A stretch of DNA of 64,000 nucleotides from Micromonospora pallida (GCF_900090325.1 NZ_FMHW01000002.1:5395001-5459000), one strand, 5' to 3'. Counted from the stretch's first letter, positions 32,542 to 41,354 are shown. Numbers and translations are program-made. Notes: generated by a model not told the origin, from the sequence alone.

Positions 32542-34797
32542 TCACGCCACGGGGCGGAAGCCGCGCAGGCGGAGGCTGTTGGCGACCACGAAGACCGAGG
32601 AGAGGGCCATCGCCGCTCCGGCGATCATCGGGTTGAGCAGCCCGGCGGCGGCCAGTGGCAGCGCCGCCACGTTGTAGGCGAAGGCCCAGAAGAGGTTGCT
32701 CTTGATGATCCGCAGCGTCCGGCGGGAGAGCCGGATAGCGTCCACCGCCGCCGTCAGGTCGCCCCGGACGAGGGTCAGGTCGGACGCCTCGATCGCGGCG
32801 TCCGTACCGGTGCCCATGGCCAGCCCCAGGTCGGCCTGGGCGAGCGCGGCGGCGTCGTTGACCCCGTCCCCGACCATCGCCACGACTTTTCCCTCGGCCT
32901 GGAGCCGCTTGACCACGTCGACCTTCTCCGCCGGCAGCACCTCGGCGATCACCTCGTCCACGCCGACCTCGGCGGCGACCGTGCGGGCGGCGGCGGTGTT
33001 GTCCCCGGTCAGCAGCACCGGCGTCAGGCCGATTTCGCGGAGTCGGGTGATCGCGTCCCGGCTGGTCGGCTTGATTACGTCGGCGACGACCAGGACCCCG
33101 CGCGCCCGGCCGTCCCAGCCGGCCAGCACCGCCGTCCGTCCGTTGGCCTCCGCGTCGGTCACGGTCCGCGCGACCTCCTCGGGTACGTCGAACCCACGCT
33201 CGCGCAGCAGCCGTACCCGGCCGACCACCAGTTGCCGGCCGTCAACGCCGCCGGTGACGCCGAGCCCCTCGACGTTGGCGAACCCGGTCACCGGGGGCAG
33301 GGTCCCGGCGCGGGCCGCTCCGGCGGCCACCGCCCGGGCGATCGGGTGCTCGCTGGCCGCCTCCAGCGCGCCGGCCAGCCGCAACAACTCGGCGGCGTCC
33401 TGCCCGTCCGCCGGCAGCGTGTCGACCAGGGTCATTTTGCCGGTGGTGACGGTGCCGGTCTTGTCCAGCACGACGGTGTCCACCCGCCGGGTCGACTCCA
33501 GCACCTCCGGTCCCTTGATCAGGATGCCGAGCTGCGCGCCCCGGCCGGTGCCGACCAGCAGGGCGGTCGGCGTGGCCAGGCCGAGCGCGCACGGGCAGGC
33601 GATGATCAGCACCGCCACGGCGGCGGTGAACGCGGCGGTCAGGCCCGCGTCCCGGCCGATCCAGAAGCCGAGGGTGGCGACCGCGAGCGCGATCACGATC
33701 GGGACGAACACCCCGGAGATCCGATCCGCCAGCCGCTGTACGGCCGCCTTGCCGGTCTGCGCCTCCTCCACCAGTTTCGCCATCTGGGCGAGCTGGGTGT
33801 CCGCGCCGACCCGGGTGGCGGTGACCACCAGCCGGCCGCCGGCGTTGACGGTCGCCCCGACCACCGCGTCACCCGGTCCCACCTCGACCGGCACCGACTC
33901 GCCGGTGAGCATGCTGGCGTCGACCGCCGAGGTGCCCTCGGCCACCAGCCCGTCGGTGGCGACCTTCTCGCCGGGCCGGACCACGAACCGGTCCCCCACC
34001 GCGAGCTGGTCCACCGGGATCCGGACCTCCGCGCCGTCGCGCAGCACGGCGACGTCCTTCGCGCCCAGTTCGAGCAGGGCCCGCAGGGCACTGCCGGCGG
34101 TGCGCTTCGCCCGGGCCTCGAAGTAGCGGCCGGCGAGGATGAACGTGGTCACCCCGGCTGCCGCCTCGAGGTAGATGTTCCCGGCCCCGTCGCCACGGGT
34201 GATGTCGAAACTGAACGGGTGGGTCATGCCGGGCACGCCGGCGTCGCCGAGGAAGAGCGCCCAGACCGACCAGCCGAACGCGGCGAGGGTGCCGAGCGAG
34301 ACCAGGGTGTCCATGGTCGCGGCACCGTGCCGCAGGTTGATCAGCGCGGCCCGGTGGAAGGGCAGCCCGCCGTAGGCCACCACCGGGGCGGCCAGGGTCA
34401 GCGAGAGCCACTGCCAGTAGGTGAACTGCCAGGCCGGCACCATCGCCAGCGCGACCACCGGCACCGTCAGGACGATCGACACCCAGAGCCGGGTACGCAG
34501 TCCGCGCAGCTCGTCCACCGGTTCGGCAGCCCCCTCCGGGGCGGCGGCCGGCGTGGGCGGGGGTGGCAGCGCGGCGGTGTAACCGGTCTTCTCGACCGTG
34601 GCGATCAGGTCCTCCGGCGTGACAGTGTCGTCGTACCGGACGGTCGCCTTCTCAGTGGCGTAGTTGACCGAGGCGGTCACCCCGTCCAGGCGGTTGAGCT
34701 TCTTCTCGATCCGTGCCGCACAGGAGGCGCAGGTCATGCCGCCGATGGCCAGCTCGATCCGGTGGGGTGCCACCCGTAGTGGCTCAGCGGTGGACAT
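32542..34797 (-). CDS. copA: Copper-translocating P1B-type ATPase (CopA)
   Basis: A 751-residue copper-exporting P-type ATPase. An N-terminal HMA domain carries 'GMTCASC' (C23, C26). The membrane-embedded metal site is '[18 protein letters not shown]' (CPC near residue 401), phosphorylation motif '[10 protein letters not shown]' (near 444) and hinge '[22 protein letters not shown]'. The TM7/8 signatures '[19 protein letters not shown]' and '[20 protein letters not shown]' (N, M, SS) are those of Cu+ pumps. ATG 34797 follows GGAGGT. It is the third gene after copZ and a His-rich secreted protein, downstream of CsoR-type operators. Confidence 0.96.
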   Translation of the reverse strand: MSTAEPLRVAPHRIELAIGGMTCASCAARIEKKLNRLDGVTASVNYATEKATVRYDDTVTPEDLIATVEKTGYTAALPPPPTPAAAPEGAAEPVDELRGLRTRLWVSIVLTVPVVALAMVPAWQFTYWQWLSLTLAAPVVAYGGLPFHRAALINLRHGAATMDTLVSLGTLAAFGWSVWALFLGDAGVPGMTHPFSFDITRGDGAGNIYLEAAAGVTTFILAGRYFEARAKRTAGSALRALLELGAKDVAVLRDGAEVRIPVDQLAVGDRFVVRPGEKVATDGLVAEGTSAVDASMLTGESVPVEVGPGDAVVGATVNAGGRLVVTATRVGADTQLAQMAKLVEEAQTGKAAVQRLADRISGVFVPIVIALAVATLGFWIGRDAGLTAAFTAAVAVLIIACPCALGLATPTALLVGTGRGAQLGILIKGPEVLESTRRVDTVVLDKTGTVTTGKMTLVDTLPADGQDAAELLRLAGALEAASEHPIARAVAAGAARAGTLPPVTGFANVEGLGVTGGVDGRQLVVGRVRLLRERGFDVPEEVARTVTDAEANGRTAVLAGWDGRARGVLVVADVIKPTSRDAITRLREIGLTPVLLTGDNTAAARTVAAEVGVDEVIAEVLPAEKVDVVKRLQAEGKVVAMVGDGVNDAAALAQADLGLAMGTGTDAAIEASDLTLVRGDLTAAVDAIRLSRRTLRIIKSNLFWAFAYNVAALPLAAAGLLNPMIAGAAMALSSVFVVANSLRLRGFRPVA

Positions 34798-34809
34798 CAG
34801 TACCTCCGA

Positions 34810-35715
34810 TCAGTCGTGTGCGTGGTCGGCTGCGCCGGCCACGACCGTGAACTCCGCGGTACGGACCGTGCCGCCATGCTGGAAGTCCAGGAAGAGGCGG
34901 TACGTCCCGGCGGACGGCACCTCGGCGCGGAAGCGGACCTCCGGACCGGGCCGGGTCCGCCCGTCGCCGGGCGCGCCGTCCGGATGCACGTGCAGGTACG
35001 CCAGGTCCCCCTGACGCAGCGCCACCAGGTGCCCGTACGCGCCGAGGTAGGGCTGAAGATCGGTGACCGGTACGCCGTCGCGGCGTACGGTCAGGGTCAG
35101 CTCGCTGGTGTCGCCGGGGCGCAGCTCGCCGGTGAGCGTGACCGCGTACCCGTCGACGGTGGCGGTGGCCGTCGGCGCGGGCAGCGTACGCGGTGTGAAC
35201 GCGCCGGGGACCGCGACGTCCAGACCGAGGGTGAGCGGTTCCGCCCCGGTCGGGGTGAAGTCGGCGAACGCCCGCCAGCTCCCCGGCTCGGCCAGCGGGG
35301 AGGCGATCCGCCAGGTGCCGTCCGGGTCCATCGTCGGGTGCACGTGCCGGAAGCCGGCGAGGTCCCGCCGGGCGACGATCAGGTGCATCCGTTTGTCGTG
35401 CGCCTCGTCGAAGGCGGTGATCGCGTGCCCGTCCGGGCCGGTGATGCGGAAGGCGAACTCGCCGGCCGGCGCGGAGACGGGGGTGAGCGTGTAGCCACGG
35501 TCGGAGACCAGTAGCCCGCCGGGGAGGTGGTCGGCCGCACCCGTGCCGCCCTCGTGCCCGTCGCCGTCCTCGGGGTCGGCGGGCGCGTGCCCGGCGGTGG
35601 GGTGGCCGCTCTCGGCGGGGGTGACGGGGCCGGTCAACTGCCCGACCCCGTACGCCGCACCGAGAACCGCCACGAGGCCGAGGGCGAGCCCGCTCAGCTT
35701 CGTCGCTGTGTTCAT
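34810..35715 (-). CDS. His-rich secreted/anchored protein of the copper locus
   Basis: A 301-residue protein with an N-terminal signal or anchor helix (KLSGLALGLVAVLGAAYGVGQL) and a His/Asp/Gly-rich segment (about 37-62: GHPTAG, DGDGHEGG). Two or three beta-sandwich-like domains follow with repeated His motifs: 'FRHVHPTMDP' and 'LAYLHVHPDG', plus a C-terminal 'DHAHD'. Homologues are widespread beside copA in actinomycetes with no settled function. The ATG overlaps the copZ stop and its end is 12 bases before copA, so the three form one operon. Copper binding outside the membrane is inferred. Confidence 0.88.
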   Translation of the reverse strand: MNTATKLSGLALGLVAVLGAAYGVGQLTGPVTPAESGHPTAGHAPADPEDGDGHEGGTGAADHLPGGLLVSDRGYTLTPVSAPAGEFAFRITGPDGHAITAFDEAHDKRMHLIVARRDLAGFRHVHPTMDPDGTWRIASPLAEPGSWRAFADFTPTGAEPLTLGLDVAVPGAFTPRTLPAPTATATVDGYAVTLTGELRPGDTSELTLTVRRDGVPVTDLQPYLGAYGHLVALRQGDLAYLHVHPDGAPGDGRTRPGPEVRFRAEVPSAGTYRLFLDFQHGGTVRTAEFTVVAGAADHAHD

Positions 35716-35921
35716 GAGCCGACGAGCTCGAATCCGGCCTCGTCGACCGCCGCGCGGACCGTCTCGGTCTCCAACGGGGCGTCGCTGGTGACGGTGACCT
35801 GCCCCGAGGCCAGGTCGACCTGGACGTCCGTGACGCCGTCGACCGCGCCCAGCTCGCTGCTGACCGCGCTGACGCAGTGTCCGCAGGTCATGCCCTGGAC
35901 CTGGTACGTCTCGGTGGCCAT
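35712..35921 (-). CDS. copZ: Copper chaperone, HMA domain (CopZ)
   Basis: A 69-residue single HMA domain with the metal motif 'GMTCGHC' (C13, C16) near the N-terminus and the usual beta-alpha-beta-beta-alpha-beta pattern ('VDGVTDVQVDLASGQVTVTS', 'VRAAVDEAGFEL'). It carries Cu(I) to CopA. It is the first gene of the leftward operon, 20 bases from the nearer operator; the stop overlaps the next gene's start (ATGA). Confidence 0.94.
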   Translation of the reverse strand: MATETYQVQGMTCGHCVSAVSSELGAVDGVTDVQVDLASGQVTVTSDAPLETETVRAAVDEAGFELVGS

Positions 35922-35942
35922 CGGAACTCCTCTCGACGATGG

Positions 35943-35995
35943 ATACCCTCCTGGGGTATCCCTTCGACTGGACCGTAGCATACCCCCAGGGGGTA
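35943..35995. promoter_or_regulatory. Two CsoR-type copper operators
   Basis: Two GC-cored palindromes lie between the divergent copZ and csoR genes: ATACCCTCCTGGGGTAT (35943-35959) and ATACCCCCAGGGGGTA (35980-35995). Both fit the CsoR/RcnR operator form TACCC-N-GGGTA. Each probably covers one of the divergent promoters, so csoR would autoregulate and Cu(I) would relieve repression. Confidence 0.85.
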
Positions 35996-36011
35996 AGCTA
36001 TCCTCGACATC

Positions 36012-36308
36012 ATGAGCGCACCCACACCGATCCGGGGATACACGGCCACCAAGGACCAGTTGCTCGCGCGACTGCGCCGGGTCGAGGGGCAGGTCCGGGG
36101 CATCGAGAAGATGGTCGACGAGGACCGCTACTGCATCGACGTGCTCACCCAGATCTCCGCCATCCAGGCCGCCCTGGACAAGGTCGCCCTCGGCCTGCTC
36201 GACGGCCATGCCCGGCACTGCATGCACGAGGGCGCCGCCGAGGGCCGCGCCGACGAGATGGCGACCGAGATGATGGCGGCAGTCGGCCGCCTCATGAAAC
36301 GCGGCTGA
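36012..36308 (+). CDS. csoR: Copper-sensing repressor (CsoR)
   Basis: A 98-residue all-helical CsoR-family repressor. The Cu(I) ligands are present with correct spacing: Cys41 ('RYCIDVLTQI'), His66 and Cys70 ('GHARHC'), matching the C-H-C set of mycobacterial CsoR. 'LLARLRRVEGQVRGIEKMVDEDRYC' is the DNA-binding and dimer helix. It is transcribed away from copZ-copA across the paired operators, the classic arrangement for copper-induced derepression. Confidence 0.96.
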   Translation: MSAPTPIRGYTATKDQLLARLRRVEGQVRGIEKMVDEDRYCIDVLTQISAIQAALDKVALGLLDGHARHCMHEGAAEGRADEMATEMMAAVGRLMKRG

Positions 36309-36339
36309 CCACCGGAAGCCTTACTCATATGGTGCTTGC

Positions 36340-36606
36340 ATGGCGGCGAAGAAGGTGACGGTCACCCTCCCCGAGGAGTTGGTGGCGGCACTCGGTGAGG
36401 CGGCTCGCGAAGATGGCGTCCCGCTGTCGAGGCTGGTCGCCCATGCGGCGAAGAGCGAACTCCGGCGGCGGGTCGGGCGGCGCTTGGTCGCAGACTGGCA
36501 GGCCGAACACGGCACGTTCTCCGTGGAGGAGATCGCCGCAGCGCGTGCAGAAATGGCCGCCGCCGACGCGCATGCAGTCAGCGGGCTCGGCCAGGCGACG
36601 GCGTAA
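36340..36606 (+). CDS. Ribbon-helix-helix antitoxin-type protein
   Basis: An 88-residue protein. The N-terminal 'KKVTVTLPEELVAALGEAAREDGVPLSRLVAHAAKSELRRR' is a typical RHH (CopG/VapB-like) DNA-binding domain; the C-terminal tail 'FSVEEIAAARAEMAAADAH' would bind a toxin. It is followed immediately by the remains of a PIN-domain gene, so it is the antitoxin half of a former VapBC-type pair. The frame itself is intact. No clear ribosome site (only CTTGC) precedes the ATG. Confidence 0.82.
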   Translation: MAAKKVTVTLPEELVAALGEAAREDGVPLSRLVAHAAKSELRRRVGRRLVADWQAEHGTFSVEEIAAARAEMAAADAHAVSGLGQATA

Positions 36607-36900
36607 GCGTTCTCTACGTCTACGACGCCGGGGTGCTCCTTGCGATCGACGGCAACGACCGGCGGATGTAGGCGATCCACCATCTGGCCCTGGAGGAGGG
36701 GCGACGCCTGCTTATCCCCTCCGTCGTCGTGGGTCAGCGTGCTGTGCGGCAAGGCCCGGACCCGCGATGTCGTCGACGCCAGCGTGGTCACCATCGCTCT
36801 GGCCTGCGGCGCGATCGTCTTCACCAGCGATCCGGAGGACATCGCACACCTCTCGGCCACCTCAGACGTCAAACCGGGGCTGGTCATCCGTCGCGTCTGA
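36603..36900 (+). pseudogene. Decayed PIN-domain toxin (VapC-like)
   Basis: Two parts of a PIN toxin are visible in different frames. The first, from 36603 (GTA where GTG would overlap the antitoxin stop), reads 'VLYVYDAGVLLAIDGNDRRM' then TAG (36669-36671, where TGG/Trp is usual), then 'AIHHLALEEGRRLLIPSVVV'. The second frame reads 'VLCGKARTRDVVDASVVTIALACGAIVFTSDPEDI' to TGA at 36898. The middle 35-40 residues expected in a PIN domain are missing at about 36735. Lost start, nonsense codon and frameshifting deletion together make an active toxin very unlikely. Confidence 0.85.
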
Positions 36901-37039
36901 GTCGACCGTCGAACCTCCATCACGGTCGCGCCCGGATGCGTCGGGGTCGAACGCGAGTTGGTGCGTTTCACCCGACAGATCGCGTCGATGGCCCGTGGTG
37001 GTCGCGCCACGTTTCCCATCTCGTCAGTAGCATCGCCCC

Positions 37040-37603
37040 ATGCCGACCGAAATCGTTTTCGAGACTCACTCCTGGAGCCAGGACAACGACCGAGGTTTTG
37101 CTACCGGCTGGCTGCCGGGTCAATTGTCTGCCAGGGGACGAGCGTTGGCAGCCGAGCTTGGCCAGCGCAGGCGAAGCGACGGCATCGAGGCGGTATTCGC
37201 CTCGGACCTGCGTCGGGCTGTGGAGACGGTCGACATAGCCCTCTCGGGAACCACGATCCCCGTGTTGCACGATTGGCGCCTGCGGGAGTGTGACTACGGG
37301 GAGCGTAACGGCATGCCGGCCGCCGAGCTGCACGAGCAGCGCAGCCGGTACCTCGAACACCCCTACCCCGGCGGTGAGAGCTGGCGACAGGCCGTGCACC
37401 GGGTCGGGCGCTTTCTCGATGACCTGTCGCTGCGGTGGGCGGGCCGACGAGTCCTGGTGATCGGACACGTTGCCACTCGGTGGGGCCTCGACCATTGGAT
37501 CAACGGGGTGCGGCTGGAGGATCTGATTGACGCTGACTTCGCCTGGCGTGAGGGCTGGGAGTACCGGATGGAGGACCCTCGAAATCCGCCGGACAGAACT
37601 TAG
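37040..37603 (+). CDS. Histidine phosphatase family protein, variant active site
   Basis: A 187-residue protein of the phosphoglycerate mutase-like histidine phosphatase superfamily. The usual R-H-G at the start is 'FETHSWSQDNDRG': the nucleophile His (residue 10) remains but the preceding Arg is Thr and Gly is Ser. Later features fit: 'LSARGRALAAELGQR', 'VFASDLRRAVETVDIAL' (Arg), 'ECDYGERNG' (Glu) and second His in 'VLVIGHVATRWGLDHW'. This looks like an actinobacterial subfamily rather than a damaged gene. Substrate unknown; transcribed alone. Confidence 0.86.
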   Translation: MPTEIVFETHSWSQDNDRGFATGWLPGQLSARGRALAAELGQRRRSDGIEAVFASDLRRAVETVDIALSGTTIPVLHDWRLRECDYGERNGMPAAELHEQRSRYLEHPYPGGESWRQAVHRVGRFLDDLSLRWAGRRVLVIGHVATRWGLDHWINGVRLEDLIDADFAWREGWEYRMEDPRNPPDRT

Positions 37604-37639
37604 CGGGCTTGGTAAGGCGGCCACGCCAAGCGCGGGAGT

Positions 37640-37681
37640 GAAAGGGTGCCCAACCCCCACCCGGGAGTCGGACGCCCTTTC
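37640..37681. terminator. Hairpin between convergent genes
   Basis: GAAAGGG (37640-37646) pairs with CCCTTTC (37675-37681) between the histidine phosphatase and DUF397 genes. The loop (28 bases) is GC-rich and may extend the stem. A bidirectional terminator is likely but the structure is weak. Confidence 0.4.
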
Positions 37682-37694
37682 GCCACGAGTGCTG

Positions 37695-37886
37695 TTACCG
37701 CCGGCTGGATACCTGGGCGACGAACGCGCGCCAGGACTCGGGGGCGAAGGCGAGCGTGCCGCCCGACCGGTTCTTCGTGTCCCGCACGAGAATCACCCCC
37801 GCCAGATTGTCCGCCACCTCGACACACGCTCCACCGTTCTGGCTACTGCGCGTGCTCTTGCGCCAAACAGCGCCGCTCAGATCCAT
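37695..37886 (-). CDS. DUF397 protein
   Basis: A 63-residue DUF397 protein: 'LSGAVWRKSTRSSQNGGACVEVAD' (the conserved WRKSSxS..GxCVEVA motif), 'ILVRDTKNRSGGTLAFAPESWRAFV'. This family is small, soluble and almost limited to actinomycetes, usually next to an XRE regulator with a DUF5753 domain, as here. It overlaps the regulator's 3' end by ten bases. The pair is linked to development and secondary metabolism in Streptomyces (BldB and WhiJ relatives); its function here is not known. Confidence 0.93.
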   Translation of the reverse strand: MDLSGAVWRKSTRSSQNGGACVEVADNLAGVILVRDTKNRSGGTLAFAPESWRAFVAQVSSRR

Positions 37887-38692
37887 TTCTCAGCCACTTC
37901 CCTGATCAGCTCAATCGACTGCTTGTGGGGCAACGCCTCGCCGCGGATGGACTCCCACGCCTGCCGCACCCAGATCAGGCTGGATGGCTCGTCCACCACT
38001 TGACCCTGGAGCTGATTGTCCAGGTAGGCGTACTCGTCCCCTCCTTCGAGTGTCGCCAACACGAAGGGACCACTCATGCCAGCGTACGCCCCGGCGGACG
38101 AGGGAACGACATGGATTCGTACGTGCGGAAGCTGGGCAGAAAGCTCCACCAGTCGGGACAACTGGTCGCGCATCAGCGCGGCATCACCGACTTCGCGATG
38201 CAACAGATACTCATCGACAACCGCCACGAACTGTGGTGGCGAGTCCCGCGTGAGCACCTCCTGACGGGCGATGCGGGCGGCCGTCCTCTGTTCGACTTCC
38301 TCAGGGGTCAGCAGTCCACCACACGAGAACACCGCCCGCGCATACGCCTCTGTCTGTAGCAGCCCAGGCAGAACCGTTATCTCGTACCACCGCAGGGACA
38401 GCGCTTGGCGTTCGATCTCGATCCAGTTCCGGAACCACACCGGAGCGCTCGCGTCCTTGACCAGGTCTTCCCAGAGACTGAGGAGGATTCCGCCGGTCTC
38501 CAGGGCTTCGTCCACGGCCTTCAGGTAATCCGGCTTGGGCGGCTTGACGCCGGTCTCGATCGCGCTGACGTGCGTGTTCGAGTAGTGCACCCGTTCACCC
38601 AGCGCCTCCTGGGTCAACCCGGCAGCCACCCGCCGTCGGCGCAGCTCGCGCAACAGGAACTCGGACGGCGAGATTCCCACACGTTCCTCCAC
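37877..38692 (-). CDS. XRE-family regulator with DUF5753 domain
   Basis: A 271-residue regulator. The HTH_XRE domain (about 8-65) reads 'SEFLLRELRRRRVAAGLTQEALGERVHYSNTHVSAIETG', followed by the DUF5753 domain (about 85-265: 'WFRNWIEIERQALSLRWYEITVLPGLLQTEAYARAV', 'HVRIHVVPSSAGAYAGMSGPFVLATLEG'). It pairs with the overlapping DUF397 gene. Such pairs (WhiJ-like) are present in many copies per actinomycete genome. Confidence 0.94.
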   Translation of the reverse strand: MEERVGISPSEFLLRELRRRRVAAGLTQEALGERVHYSNTHVSAIETGVKPPKPDYLKAVDEALETGGILLSLWEDLVKDASAPVWFRNWIEIERQALSLRWYEITVLPGLLQTEAYARAVFSCGGLLTPEEVEQRTAARIARQEVLTRDSPPQFVAVVDEYLLHREVGDAALMRDQLSRLVELSAQLPHVRIHVVPSSAGAYAGMSGPFVLATLEGGDEYAYLDNQLQGQVVDEPSSLIWVRQAWESIRGEALPHKQSIELIREVAEKWI

Positions 38693-38849
38693 TCTCCTCG
38701 GTCAACGTAGCCGAACCCCACCCAGCCCGAGACCATCACTCACAGTCGCTATGGCGAAGCGGAGTGTTCGGAATCCTAGGGCGACACGGGCAGGCTGTAC
38801 ACCCACGGTCACCGCGATATGGCCGATAAGCCGAAAGAGGGAGGTCCCC

Positions 38850-39533
38850 GTGCCCCGACACCATCCGGTCCCGCTCGCTCCGCGTCACCGCCGTGACTGG
38901 CGTACGGCTTGGCGGCGCTGCGGTTGCGGCTGCGCCTGGCCGTGCCCGGACCGGTACCTGCCGGTGCCGGTCGAGCCGGCCGCCGCGCCGACGTCGCCCG
39001 CGTACCCGCAGGTCGTGAGCGTGCCGACGGCCAGCGCCGCGTGGGCGGTGGCCGGGGTGGCCGACGAGTTGCGGGAGGCGTACGTCGCGGTCGGCGCGGC
39101 CGTCGTCCTGCTGGAACGGGTCGGCGGTGGTGCGGCGCATCCGGCGCTGCGCGCGGCGCAGCGGGGTGCCGATCAGGCGCTGGATCTGGCCGACGAGGCG
39201 GAACGGCTGCTCGGCCTGGGCGTCCAGCGCCTGCGGACGGCTCCGGGACGGCACGCGCCCGTCGACGATCTGGCCGCCACGGTGGGGGCGGTCGTCGTCC
39301 GGCTCCGCGCGGCGGCGGACCGGATCGACCGGTTCCCGCACCGGATCAGGGTGGCCGAGGAGCAGCTCCGGGCCGCCGGGGAGGACGGCCCGGCCGTGAA
39401 GGCGGCGACCTGGGAATGGGCACGGGCCGCCGGGCAGATCGAACTGACCGCCGCCGGCCTACGGGAGACGGTTGCCGCCCTCACGGCGCAGTTCCCCGCC
39501 GTCGCGGCGGACCCGGGACGTAGGCGGTGGTGA
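38850..39533 (+). CDS. Hypothetical protein with N-terminal Cys-rich motif
   Basis: A 227-residue protein starting at GTG 38850 (GGGAGG five to six bases upstream; an earlier ATG at 38751 has no ribosome site). Near the N-terminus is 'RRCGCGCAWPCPDRY', five or so residues apart from prolines, possibly a metal or redox site. The rest is Ala/Arg-rich helix, likely coiled coil: 'AWAVAGVADELREAYVAVGAAVVLLERVGGG' and 'VAEEQLRAAGEDGPAVKAATWEWARAAGQIELTAAGLRETVAAL'. No membrane segments. The next gene overlaps its stop. I do not recognise a family. Confidence 0.6.
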   Translation: MPRHHPVPLAPRHRRDWRTAWRRCGCGCAWPCPDRYLPVPVEPAAAPTSPAYPQVVSVPTASAAWAVAGVADELREAYVAVGAAVVLLERVGGGAAHPALRAAQRGADQALDLADEAERLLGLGVQRLRTAPGRHAPVDDLAATVGAVVVRLRAAADRIDRFPHRIRVAEEQLRAAGEDGPAVKAATWEWARAAGQIELTAAGLRETVAALTAQFPAVAADPGRRRW

Positions 39534-39769
39534 CGATGGGTCGTTGGGTGCTGCACCTGCCGGTGGCGCTGCCCCGCCGGGTGGACGCCGTCGTCCTCGT
39601 GGTCGCGCTGCGCGACTCCCTCGGGCACGTGCCGGCCCTCGACTTCGGGGAGGCCACGGTCAGCGCGGAGGACGACCAGTCGAGGCGTACCCGGGTCTGG
39701 TGTGACGCGCGACTGGGCGGCGGACAGCGGTGTGAGCTGCCGCTCGCGCACGACGGCGGGTGCCGGTGA
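39530..39769 (+). CDS. Small hypothetical protein, possible zinc-site tail
   Basis: A 79-residue frame whose GTG at 39530 overlaps the previous stop (GTGA); ATG 39536 is an alternative. It reads 'GRWVLHLPVALPRRVDAVVLVVALRDSLGHVPALDF' then a tail with Cys and His ('RVWCDARLGGGQRCELPLAHDGGC'). The CxnC..H..C spacing could bind zinc, but this is a guess. Coupled to the upstream hypothetical gene, which supports a real short operon. Confidence 0.5.
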   Translation: MTMGRWVLHLPVALPRRVDAVVLVVALRDSLGHVPALDFGEATVSAEDDQSRRTRVWCDARLGGGQRCELPLAHDGGCR

Positions 39770-39868
39770 GCCCGGGCCGGATCGGTGAGCAGGCCGCGAG
39801 CTGCGGCTTCGGACCCGGCAGAATGGTTCGGCCGGGGCAACCGCCACACCAGGACCGTTGGGAGAAGC

Positions 39869-41185
39869 ATGGGTCACGACCACAGCCGTCCCGCCGTCGC
39901 CGCGCCGCCGCGCGTACGGCGCGTCCTGATCGCGACCGTGGTCCCGCTCTTCCTGGTAACGCTGGTCGCGGCGCTGGTGCTCTGGCCCCGGGACGCCCCG
40001 GAGGTCGGCGGCGGCGAGGATGCTCCCCGCTACCACGGCACGGTCGAGCGGGTGGTGACCGAGGCCTGCCCGCCCGCCCCGGAAACCCCGGAGGGGACGA
40101 CGGCGGGGCCGTGCGGCATCGCCACGATCGCGGTCGAGACCGGGCCCGACGCCGGACAGCGGGTCGAGACGCCCCTGCCGACCGGTGCCGGATCCCCCTC
40201 GGTGGAAGTCGACGACAAGGTGGTCCTGGTCGTACTGACCGATCCGGCCGACCCGACGGTGAGCAGCTACAGCATCGCCGCCCACCAGCGGGGGAAGCCG
40301 CTGATCTGGCTGGCCCTGGTCTTCGCCGTCGCCATCGTGGCGTTCGGCCGGTGGCGCGGGCTGGCCGCGCTCGGTGGGCTGGCGGCCAGCTTCGCGATCC
40401 TGCTCACCTTCGTGCTGCCCGGAATCAGCGCCGGGCAGGCGCCGCTGCCAGTGGCGATCACCGGGGCCGCGTTGATCATGTTCGTGGTGTTGTACCTCAC
40501 CCACGGGGTCACCGCGCAGACCTCCGTCGCGGTCCTCGGCACCCTGGCCAGCCTGGTGCTCACCGGCCTTCTCGGCAGCCTGGCGACCGCGTTCACCCAT
40601 CTGACCGGGTACGGCTCCGAGGACGCCACCACGCTCTCGATGTTCCAGGCCGACGTCGACCTGCACGGACTGCTCCTGGCCGGCATCATCATCGGCTCGC
40701 TGGGCGTGCTGGACGACGTCACGGTCACCCAGGCCGCCACGGTCACCGAGTTGGCCCACGCCAATCCGGACCTGACCCGGCTCCAGCTCTACCGGGCGGC
40801 CACCCGGGTCGGCCGGGCGCACATCGCCTCGACGGTCAACACGATCGTGCTCGCGTACGCGGGGGCGTCGCTGCCCCTGCTGCTGTTGCTGACCGCCGAC
40901 ACCCGCGGCGTCACCGAGATCGTGACCAGCGAGTTCCTGGCCCAGGAGATCGTCCGCAGCATCGTCGCGACGCTCGGGCTGATCGCCGCCGTGCCGATCA
41001 CCACCGGCCTGGCCGCCCTGGTCACCACCGCCGGGCGGGGCGGTACGACGACCCCTCGCCCGCGCCGGCCCGCCGGGGAACGGGACGAGGCGCTGGCCGC
41101 CCTCAGCGGCCCCCGGGTCGCCACCGGACCGAACAATATCCCCGACGGACCCGGTCGACCGGGAAACACGGAATCGACATGGTGA
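39869..41185 (+). CDS. YibE/F-family membrane protein
   Basis: A 438-residue membrane protein. ATG 39869 follows GGGAGAAGC; an upstream frame to 39785 lacks a ribosome site. After an N-terminal helix (about 16-37) comes an extracytoplasmic segment (about 45-135) with an OB-like 'YHGTVERVV' and 'DKVVLVVL', then seven or so helices that make up the YibE/F domain ('LHGLLLAGIIIGSLGVLDDVTVTQAATVTEL' is the most conserved piece). Some lactococcal members are linked to stress; transport function is suspected but unproven. Confidence 0.9.
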   Translation: MGHDHSRPAVAAPPRVRRVLIATVVPLFLVTLVAALVLWPRDAPEVGGGEDAPRYHGTVERVVTEACPPAPETPEGTTAGPCGIATIAVETGPDAGQRVETPLPTGAGSPSVEVDDKVVLVVLTDPADPTVSSYSIAAHQRGKPLIWLALVFAVAIVAFGRWRGLAALGGLAASFAILLTFVLPGISAGQAPLPVAITGAALIMFVVLYLTHGVTAQTSVAVLGTLASLVLTGLLGSLATAFTHLTGYGSEDATTLSMFQADVDLHGLLLAGIIIGSLGVLDDVTVTQAATVTELAHANPDLTRLQLYRAATRVGRAHIASTVNTIVLAYAGASLPLLLLLTADTRGVTEIVTSEFLAQEIVRSIVATLGLIAAVPITTGLAALVTTAGRGGTTTPRPRRPAGERDEALAALSGPRVATGPNNIPDGPGRPGNTESTW

Positions 41186-41303
41186 AATCGCACAGCGTTA
41201 TCATCAATCGCCTGATCTTGACAAATGTGGCGGGAGTGACGGAACGCAATGGGGAAATGACGCTTTTGGTCGGTATCCGGGCGTAGAACCCGGTGCCCAC
41301 TGT

Positions 41304-41325
41304 CGGGTAACCTCGCTGCCGGTTA
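41304..41325 (+). promoter_or_regulatory. Small hairpin upstream of the riboswitch
   Basis: GGTAACC (41304-41310) pairs with GGTTACC (41319-41325) around an 8-base loop, about 30 bases before the aptamer core. It may be part of the extended aptamer (the family has long P1 extensions) or a separate structure. The promoter is expected further upstream, in the AT-richer stretch around 41200-41280. Confidence 0.35.
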
Positions 41326-41354
41326 CCGCCGAAGGCGCGCACCGGCGCCAGCGG

